Part shown: piece after piece, positions 59,391-64,000 of the stretch
Layout of the letters: each line of letters begins with the position of its first letter
How positions within the stretch are numbered: the stretch's first letter is position 1
Assembly: GCA_017470605.1 (NCBI GenBank)
Contig: JAFUYH010000043.1
Coordinates: forward strand, 1-64,000
Reading direction: 5' to 3'
Source of the DNA: Treponema sp.
Lineage (GTDB): Bacteria; Spirochaetota; Spirochaetia; Treponematales; Treponemataceae
Length of the DNA: 64,000 bases
The notes under the pieces: generated by a model
The model's input: only the letters and a program-made list of their open reading frames with translations
Told to the model about the DNA's origin: nothing
Databases searched by the model: none
Made by a program: the position numbers and the translations under genes

Positions 59391-61619
59391 TTATACCTTA
59401 AATACTCCTACAACCTTTTCAAGAGCCTTGATGCTGTCTGTGTTTTTGTGAGTCATGTCATTTACGGTATTGATAGAATTGTTGATGTTTTCTATACCAA
59501 GAGACATTTCTTCCATACTGCTTGAAATTTCTTCTGTAAGGCGGGAAAGATTCTGCATTTCTTCGTAAGCAGAGTCTGTGGCAACTTTCATGTCTTCTCC
59601 ACCGCTCTTAACGCTTACGGTAATGTCATTAATCTGCTGCATGGCAGAAATAATCTGAGCACCGCCTTCATTCTGCTCTTTCATGGCATTCATGATTGTA
59701 AGTTCCTGCTGTGCTACCTGCTGTGTTAAATCATAAATTTCATTGAATTTTTCCTGCAGGGATTCTGAACTCTCACTTACGGCAGAAATGCTTGTAAGGA
59801 CTTCTGTAAGGTTCTTTGTAATGTTTTTACCCTGTTTGTTGGAATCTTCTGCCAGTTTACGGATTTCATCTGCAACAACGCTGAAGCCTTTTCCTGATTC
59901 ACCGGCATGAGCCGCTTCTATAGCTGCGTTCATGGCAAGAAGGTTTGTCTGGCTTGCAATATTCTGAATGACTTTACTTGCTTCCAGCAGGGTTTTAGAC
60001 TGTTCTTCAATCTGTTTTGTGGCTTCAACAGACTGATTTACGCTTATTTTTCCTGATTCAGAAGAAGTTTCCAGTTTGTTTATGGTTCCGCTGTTGGATT
60101 CAAGAATGTTCGTAACGGAGCGTATGTTTGCAACCATCTGTTCAATTGCGCTTGAGGATTCAATTACGCATGAACTTTGATTCTGGATGCTGTCCATAAG
60201 TGAACCTACGCTTGTATTTATTGATTCAAGTGTAGAAGAAGCCTGCCTTACGTTTTGTGCCTGCTGCTGAACCTGTCTGTTTACGGAATCTATGTTTGCT
60301 GTAATTTCGTTTGCGGCTGCGGCTGTGTCATTCATGTTGTCTGCAAGAGTTACTCCCTGTTCAGACATGTTCTGGGATTCTGTCTTTACAGCCGCAATGG
60401 AAGTCTGAATTTTTTCCATTGTTTCGTTAAAGTAGGTATACATATTTCCCAATTCGTTCTGGCGGTGTATGTTCATGCGGACAGTAAGGTCTCCGTCTCC
60501 CTGGGAAATATTTTTCATTGCCTCAACACCCTTGTTTATTTCTTTTGTAATTCTGCTGATGAAAATATATGCAAGAAGAACTGTGAGGATTATTGTTATA
60601 ATGAAGTAAATTGTGTTTGAACGTCTGATGTTTACGCTTGCAGAATTAATTTCTGTAAGGGGAACGTTTAATCCCACATACCATACCTGGTCTGCGTTTC
60701 CAACCTGTACAGGAGTGTACATTCGTACCCAGTCTTTTCCGTTTATTTTTTCTGTAAAACTGAACTGTTCCAGGCTTTTTGCACTGTTGCGGAACATTGC
60801 GCTTGTTTCACCGGAAGAAAAATTAACGTCAATCGTACCTTCTTTTTCTGTATCATAGTCTACGGCAATAAGCCCTGTTGCAGAAATAAGGGAAAGATAA
60901 CCTGTGTCGTAAACTTTTACCTGTTTGAGCATGTTGGAAAGTGTATCCAGAGACATATCAAGTCCTACAACACCAACTGCCTGTCCTCTGCTGTTTTTGA
61001 TAGGGAAGGCAACCCCGCAAACCCAAATCATCTGGCCGCCGACTTCGTAAAGGTTAGGGTCAATAAGAATTCCTTTAGGACTTTTTAGGGGGTCTACATA
61101 CCAGGAGCCGCCTTCGTAGTCGGTAAGTTCAACGCAGTCTATTACATTTCCGCTTTTTGTCCAGTAAGGAATAAAGCGGCCTGTAGAGTCGTGGTGAGGG
61201 GCATTTACAAATTCACTGTCCCTTCCATCTAGGGCATCTGGTTCCCAGACTGTCCAGGTGTCTACAAAGCCTTCGTTTTCAACAAGAGTCTGACGCAGAA
61301 GTTCGTCTGCAAATGCCCTGCGGGATTCTGATGGAATGTCTTCGTATCTCTGGAATACCGTCTGCAAGGTTGCACAGACATTAAATTCCTGAGAAAGTAT
61401 GTTTTTCGTGCTTTCTGCATAATTTGATGAAGTGCGGGCAAGGTATTCATCGGAAAGCTCATTAAATCCATGGTTAACTTCTAAAATAATTAAGACTGAA
61501 CATAATGCAAGGAGGGCAAAAAGGCTTAATCCGATACTTAATGAAAGCTGTCTTTTTATGCTTTTGTTGAAGATGTTTGTTTTAGTGCCTGACTTGGATT
61601 CGTTTGGGGTGTTTCTCAT
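59391..61619 (-). CDS. Methyl-accepting chemotaxis protein, double-Cache type
   Basis: A 742-residue chemoreceptor. TM1 lies near 25-47 and TM2 near 340-362, enclosing a large periplasmic Cache region (about 50-330) with [27 protein letters not shown] and WYVGLNVPL strands typical of dCache_1 sensors. HAMP follows ([19 protein letters not shown]), then the signalling domain with the tip [38 protein letters not shown]. dCache receptors often sense amino acids or small organics; the ligand is unknown. The ATG at 61619 follows AGGAG; a longer frame upstream lacks it and runs toward tRNA-Leu. Confidence 0.93.
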   Translation of the reverse strand: MRNTPNESKSGTKTNIFNKSIKRQLSLSIGLSLFALLALCSVLIILEVNHGFNELSDEYLARTSSNYAESTKNILSQEFNVCATLQTVFQRYEDIPSESRRAFADELLRQTLVENEGFVDTWTVWEPDALDGRDSEFVNAPHHDSTGRFIPYWTKSGNVIDCVELTDYEGGSWYVDPLKSPKGILIDPNLYEVGGQMIWVCGVAFPIKNSRGQAVGVVGLDMSLDTLSNMLKQVKVYDTGYLSLISATGLIAVDYDTEKEGTIDVNFSSGETSAMFRNSAKSLEQFSFTEKINGKDWVRMYTPVQVGNADQVWYVGLNVPLTEINSASVNIRRSNTIYFIITIILTVLLAYIFISRITKEINKGVEAMKNISQGDGDLTVRMNIHRQNELGNMYTYFNETMEKIQTSIAAVKTESQNMSEQGVTLADNMNDTAAAANEITANIDSVNRQVQQQAQNVRQASSTLESINTSVGSLMDSIQNQSSCVIESSSAIEQMVANIRSVTNILESNSGTINKLETSSESGKISVNQSVEATKQIEEQSKTLLEASKVIQNIASQTNLLAMNAAIEAAHAGESGKGFSVVADEIRKLAEDSNKQGKNITKNLTEVLTSISAVSESSESLQEKFNEIYDLTQQVAQQELTIMNAMKEQNEGGAQIISAMQQINDITVSVKSGGEDMKVATDSAYEEMQNLSRLTEEISSSMEEMSLGIENINNSINTVNDMTHKNTDSIKALEKVVGVFKV

Positions 61620-61663
61620 GGTGGAACGCTCCTGATAATAGATTTCGTGCACTTTTTAAATAA

Positions 61664-61743
61664 TGCGGGGGGAGGGACTTGAACCCTCACGCCGAAGCAC
61701 CAGATCCTAAGTCTGGCGTGTCTGCCAATTCCACCACTCCCGC
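61664..61743 (-). tRNA. tRNA-Leu (anticodon UAG)
   Basis: Complete cloverleaf of 80 bases, ending at A73. CCAGA/TCTGG enclose CTTAGGA, giving anticodon UAG (leucine, CUN codons). A short variable arm (TGCTTCGGCG-like) is present as expected for class II tRNAs. In the acceptor GCGGGAG against CCCCCGC, A6 faces C67, a mismatch. CCA is not encoded. Confidence 0.93.
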
Positions 61744-61764
61744 GTGATATGTCTATATTTATAT

Positions 61765-61793
61765 AGTTTATATTATAAAAAATTGGATGTCAA
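61765..61793 (-). promoter_or_regulatory. Promoter of tRNA-Leu
   Basis: On the minus strand perfect TTGACA (61793-61788), 17 bases, TAAACT (61770-61765). Confidence 0.7.
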
Positions 61794-61795
61794 GA

Positions 61796-61838
61796 AATGC
61801 ATTGCTGCCATGTAAAAAGTGCAGGGCAGCAATGCATT
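61796..61838 (-). terminator. Long hairpin after the outer-membrane-like gene
   Basis: Arms AATGCATTGCTGCC (61796-61809) and GGCAGCAATGCATT (61825-61838) pair over 14 bases. The loop contains the GCACTTTTTACA word found in the intergenic elements at 1-145 and 20.4-20.6 kb. The T-run is weak, so termination is likely but not sure. Confidence 0.55.
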
Positions 61839-61841
61839 ATA

Positions 61842-62828
61842 TTAGAAATTATGTGTCCAGCTGAGGGCTATGCGCTTAAAGTACCATTCCCTGCTGATTT
61901 TTGTAAGGAAAGTTTCTTCGTAAGAGCTGCCGTATTCGCTTGAATATCCTCGTCTGCTTGAAAAGTTTATCAGAAGAGAAAGTTCGTCGTGTTCAGAAAG
62001 CTGGAACTGGGCAAGAGGACTTAAATCAATCTGCATGAAGTTTCCGTCATAGTTACTTCCGAATTCGTATGCGTCATCACTGTAATAGCCCTGGAATTCA
62101 GCCATAATTCCTGCTCTTTTAATAAAAAGCGGCATCTGGTAGGCAAGAATTGCATTTGAATAATACTTCCATCCATTTACCTGATTGGAAGAACCCTGCC
62201 AGCACCATAAGTCCTGATTGTTCTGACCTGAAAGACCTATGTATTCGGCTTTATAAGAAGCAAGCATTACGATATGAGTCCAGTCTCCGGGGATTATGGC
62301 TCCTGTATCAAACTGGAAGGTTCCCTGCATCCATAAGTGATAGTACCAGGCTGAAAATGGAGTTATACTGGAATAGTGAGAGTCGCTTGCGGCATCCCAT
62401 TCGCCCATTCCTTCTATTCCAAGAAGATTCCATCCTGTACCGGCTTCTGCTCCTGCATTAAAAACAAGAAAAGCAATTGGTGTAAAGGAAATGTTTATTC
62501 CAGGTTTTACGGAAACAGGACTGACTTCTAAGAAGCCTTCTAGTGTAAGGTTGTCTCCTGCTGTAAGGGGGCTGTTTCCGATTGGAGTTGGAATTTTGTA
62601 GTATGCGTGCCCTGTAACCCGTCCTTCAAGTCCGCTGTATATTCCGTCTGTTGGTGCAAAATGTGTTGAATCAGAAACAAGGGGACTTACGTGCGGATAG
62701 TAGGCAAAATCTGTTGTAATTGAAAAAGACCATGGAGATGATTCCGCTGAATTTTCTTCCTGTGCAAAAAGGGGCATAAGAAAAGATAGAAGTGAAAAAA
62801 TGAAGATGATTTTTTTTAAGGATTTCAT
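61842..62828 (-). CDS. Predicted outer-membrane beta-barrel protein
   Basis: A 328-residue protein with a signal peptide (KKIIFIFSLLSFLMPLFAQ). The mature part alternates polar and aromatic residues in strands (FSITTDFAYYPHVSPL, GRVTGHAYYKIPTP, AILAYQMPLFIKRAGIMAEFQGYYSD), with short Gly/Asp turns, and ends in a strand with a final Phe (RIALSWTHNF), a hallmark of bacterial barrels. Barrel assignment is by pattern; ligand or pore function is unknown. ATG follows AGGAG. It has its own promoter with a palindromic operator-like site in the leader, so expression is probably controlled. Confidence 0.72.
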   Translation of the reverse strand: MKSLKKIIFIFSLLSFLMPLFAQEENSAESSPWSFSITTDFAYYPHVSPLVSDSTHFAPTDGIYSGLEGRVTGHAYYKIPTPIGNSPLTAGDNLTLEGFLEVSPVSVKPGINISFTPIAFLVFNAGAEAGTGWNLLGIEGMGEWDAASDSHYSSITPFSAWYYHLWMQGTFQFDTGAIIPGDWTHIVMLASYKAEYIGLSGQNNQDLWCWQGSSNQVNGWKYYSNAILAYQMPLFIKRAGIMAEFQGYYSDDAYEFGSNYDGNFMQIDLSPLAQFQLSEHDELSLLINFSSRRGYSSEYGSSYEETFLTKISREWYFKRIALSWTHNF

Positions 62829-62850
62829 GATGACTCCTGCTAGTTTTGAT

Positions 62851-62885
62851 AGTGATAGTTTTTTAGTGATAGAGAAACTATCACT
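62851..62885. promoter_or_regulatory. Operator-like inverted repeat
   Basis: Arms AGTGATAGTTT (62851-62861) and AAACTATCACT (62875-62885) form an 11-base perfect inverted repeat, with a third AGTGATAG (62865-62872) in between. It lies just downstream of the expected transcription start of the outer-membrane-like gene, where a repressor would block. The GTGATAG arms look like those of some TetR-type sites; this is only a resemblance. Confidence 0.6.
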
Positions 62886-62893
62886 ATACGATT

Positions 62894-62921
62894 AGTATAG
62901 CATAACACAAGAGAAAAGCAA
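62894..62921 (-). promoter_or_regulatory. Promoter of the outer-membrane-like gene
   Basis: On the minus strand TTGCTT, 16 bases, TATACT (62899-62894). The start would fall at about 62887, at the edge of the inverted repeat. Confidence 0.55.
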
Positions 62922-62981
62922 ATTTATTTTTGTAAAAAAAATAAAAAATGAAAAATATTTTGAAAAAATGTTTCTTAGGTA

Positions 62982-63010
62982 TTGAACAAAAGTATGTAGT
63001 TTGGTATATT
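62982..63010 (+). promoter_or_regulatory. Promoter of the tRNA-Lys/His/Arg cluster
   Basis: TTGAAC (62982-62987), 17 bases, TATATT (63005-63010). Confidence 0.7.
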
Positions 63011-63039
63011 AATTCTCACTTAGCCGGTTGTTCGGTTAT

Positions 63040-63112
63040 GGGCCATTAGCTCAGCTGGTAGAGCAACAGACTCTTAATCTGTGGGTCGCAGGTTCGATCC
63101 CTGCATGGCTCA
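63040..63112 (+). tRNA. tRNA-Lys (anticodon CUU)
   Basis: Complete cloverleaf of 73 bases. ACAGA/TCTGT enclose CTCTTAA, giving anticodon CUU (lysine AAG). The T-loop TTCGATC is normal. The acceptor has one G-T pair (G2). CCA is not encoded. First gene of a three-tRNA cluster. Confidence 0.95.
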
Positions 63113-63149
63113 AAAGGCTGTCTAAGCTGCTTAGACGGCCTTTTTTTTA
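63112..63149 (+). terminator. Terminator-like hairpin after tRNA-Lys
   Basis: Arms AAAAGGC and GTCTAAG pair with CTTAGAC and GCCTTTT, followed by T-run. It lies inside the cluster, before tRNA-His. Confidence 0.75.
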
Positions 63150-63150
63150 T

Positions 63151-63223
63151 GGTGCCTATAGTTCAGCGGTAGAGCGCCAGATTGTGGATCTGGTTGTCGT
63201 CGGTTCGATCCCGACTAGGCACC
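63151..63223 (+). tRNA. tRNA-His (anticodon GUG)
   Basis: Complete cloverleaf with the extra 5' G (G-1) paired to C73, as expected for tRNA-His. CCAGA/TCTGG enclose TTGTGGA, giving anticodon GUG. CCA is not encoded. It would be charged by HisS (33376-34632) and modified by Tgt. Confidence 0.95.
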
Positions 63224-63226
63224 CCT

Positions 63227-63261
63227 AGGTGCAGAGAATTTTTTCTTTGCGCCTTTTTTTT
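63227..63261 (+). terminator. Terminator-like hairpin after tRNA-His
   Basis: Arms AGGTGCAGAG (63227-63236) and CTTTGCGCCT (63245-63254) with two wobble pairs, followed by eight T. Inside the cluster, before tRNA-Arg. Confidence 0.65.
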
Positions 63262-63267
63262 ATTCCT

Positions 63268-63341
63268 GCGCCTGTAGCTCATCTGGATAGAGCATCGGAC
63301 TTCGAATCCGAGGGTAGGAGGTTCGAATCCTCTCAGACGCA
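63268..63341 (+). tRNA. tRNA-Arg (anticodon UCG)
   Basis: Cloverleaf of 74 bases. TCGGA/TCCGA enclose CTTCGAA, giving anticodon UCG (arginine, CGA and possibly CGN). The T-loop TTCGAAT is normal. In the acceptor GCGCCTG against CAGACGC, C4 faces A69, a mismatch. CCA is not encoded. An inverted copy of its 3' end lies 65 bases downstream. Confidence 0.92.
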
Positions 63342-63359
63342 AAAGGAAATTGTAGAAAG

Positions 63360-63394
63360 AAAGACGTTCCTTGTAAAAGGGACGTCTTTTTTTT
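63360..63394 (+). terminator. Terminator after tRNA-Arg
   Basis: Arms AAAGACGT and ACGTCTTT with GG/CC inside and one mismatch, followed by T-run. Confidence 0.8.
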
Positions 63395-63405
63395 ATGGAA
63401 ATATT

Positions 63406-63423
63406 GTCTGAGAGGATTCGAAC
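63406..63423 (-). repeat. Inverted copy of the tRNA-Arg 3' end
   Basis: Eighteen bases (GTCTGAGAGGATTCGAAC) are the exact reverse complement of tRNA-Arg positions 63321-63338. It is followed by a GC-rich palindromic stretch (GCGCGC...GCGAGC) up to the next gene. Not a tRNA gene. Confidence 0.8.
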
Positions 63424-63459
63424 TGAAGTGAGCGCGCAAAAAACGCGAGCAGTGCGCAG

Positions 63460-64000
63460 CTAGTTGTTTAGGCAAACATTCTTTATTGTAAAAATATTGT
63501 TAACCTGATGCCCCTTGTACATTTCCTTGTATTCGCTTTCCGTCATTTCTTCTTTATAACTGATGGAAGAATAAGAGTCTGGAAAGAACTTGTAGCCCTT
63601 AAAATATACGGAAATCTTCTTTACTTCTTTATTTATGGAAAATTCAGCATTTTGAGCGAATTTTGTGGAAAGTGAAGTTTCTTTATCGTCATTATCTGTG
63701 TATGAAATCTTAAAGCTGGCTATGCCTTGAACTTTTAAAATTTCAAAATCAGCAGTGAAAGAAGAAATGTATCCGTTTAGGATAAAATCAAGGTACAGTT
63801 CATTGTAACTTGTATTGTTGGAATCTGTACTTGTTGTCTGAACTGAAAATCCTGTTTCATTAAAACAGTCTTCAATAGAAGTTGATTTCAGTTCCAGCAT
63901 CTGTCCGTATTTTCCGAATCCTGTTCCATAGCAGGACAACTCAATTCCATTTATGTTTTCTTCAATTTTATAGTAATAATCTTCATCATATTTTGAAAAT
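63460..64000 (-). CDS. Unknown protein, 5' end outside the window
   Basis: An open frame that reaches the window edge without a stop, so only the last 180 residues are visible and the true start is beyond 64000. A TTG near 63939 is in frame but is not needed. The visible part is polar, with strand-like segments (ELYLDFILNGYISSFTADFEILKVQGIASFKISY) and a Tyr/Lys/Glu-rich end, consistent with a secreted or surface beta-sandwich domain. No family is recognised. It converges on the tRNA cluster. Confidence 0.65.
   Translation of the reverse strand, partial: FSKYDEDYYYKIEENINGIELSCYGTGFGKYGQMLELKSTSIEDCFNETGFSVQTTSTDSNNTSYNELYLDFILNGYISSFTADFEILKVQGIASFKISYTDNDDKETSLSTKFAQNAEFSINKEVKKISVYFKGYKFFPDSYSSISYKEEMTESEYKEMYKGHQVNNIFTIKNVCLNN

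Noticed and set aside
63460..63939. Complete small gene starting at TTG 63939
   Set aside because: The frame stays open to the window edge, so the true start lies outside.

Overview
The window looks like chromosomal core sequence from a Treponema-type spirochaete, most likely host-associated or gut. The basis is the gene content (two Cache-type chemoreceptors, many lipoproteins with short lipoboxes, LptF/LptG, a NeuB-type synthase, an SMC with a short arm), A/T-rich coding with T/C-rich mRNA-like strands, and tRNA genes that do not encode CCA. No phage, plasmid, insertion sequence or CRISPR array was seen. Species identity is inference.

Layout. 0-5 kb: rpsO, a PD-(D/E)XK-like orphan gene, a 6-unit palindromic repeat array, and pnp behind a long hairpin-rich leader. 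5-10.7 kb: operon dut-lptF-lptG-tgt-HEAT protein. 10.8-16 kb (minus): purA, then capA-hrpA. 16-25.8 kb: chemoreceptor, two HAD hydrolases, a lipoprotein, rlmI, miaA, tatD, lepB. 25.8-34.6 kb: secA (minus), a five-gene plus operon (lipoprotein, membrane protein, NUDIX, SH3-like lipoprotein, NeuB-like), then coaX and hisS (minus). 34.7-40 kb: rimP-nusA-infB-rbfA with a terminator-like leader hairpin. 40-42.6 kb (minus): lipoprotein, unknown protein, truB. 42.7-44.5 kb: tRNA-Val and two tandem amplifications of gene 3' ends (tRNA-Val and serS). 44.5-59 kb (minus): serS, SIMPL lipoprotein, smc with two envelope genes, an EAL protein, clpP-clpX-DEAD helicase-glycosyltransferase, tig. 59-63.4 kb: tRNA-Gly x2, chemoreceptor, tRNA-Leu, outer-membrane-like protein behind an operator-like palindrome, and a tRNA-Lys/His/Arg cluster. 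The window ends inside an unknown gene.

How the genes fit together. Most are housekeeping: translation (rpsO, IF2, RbfA, RimP, TruB, Tgt, MiaA, RlmI, HisS, SerS, tRNAs), RNA turnover (PNPase, HrpA-like and DEAD helicases), secretion and proteolysis (SecA, LepB, ClpXP, trigger factor) and chromosome folding (SMC).

The most interesting signals are non-coding. (1) At least six genes have a sigma70-like promoter whose -10 lies only 6-7 bases before an ATG with no Shine-Dalgarno sequence, which predicts leaderless mRNAs. (2) An alternating 85/84-bp hairpin array lies before pnp. (3) 3' ends of tRNA-Val and serS are tandemly triplicated. (4) Four convergent gene pairs share a 4-base double stop. 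(5) NusA, IF2 and SMC have unusual architectures (zinc ribbon, Gly-Arg-Asn-rich tail, no recognisable hinge). No complete new defence or mobile system was found; the nuclease-like gene beside the hairpin array is the only candidate, and it is speculative.
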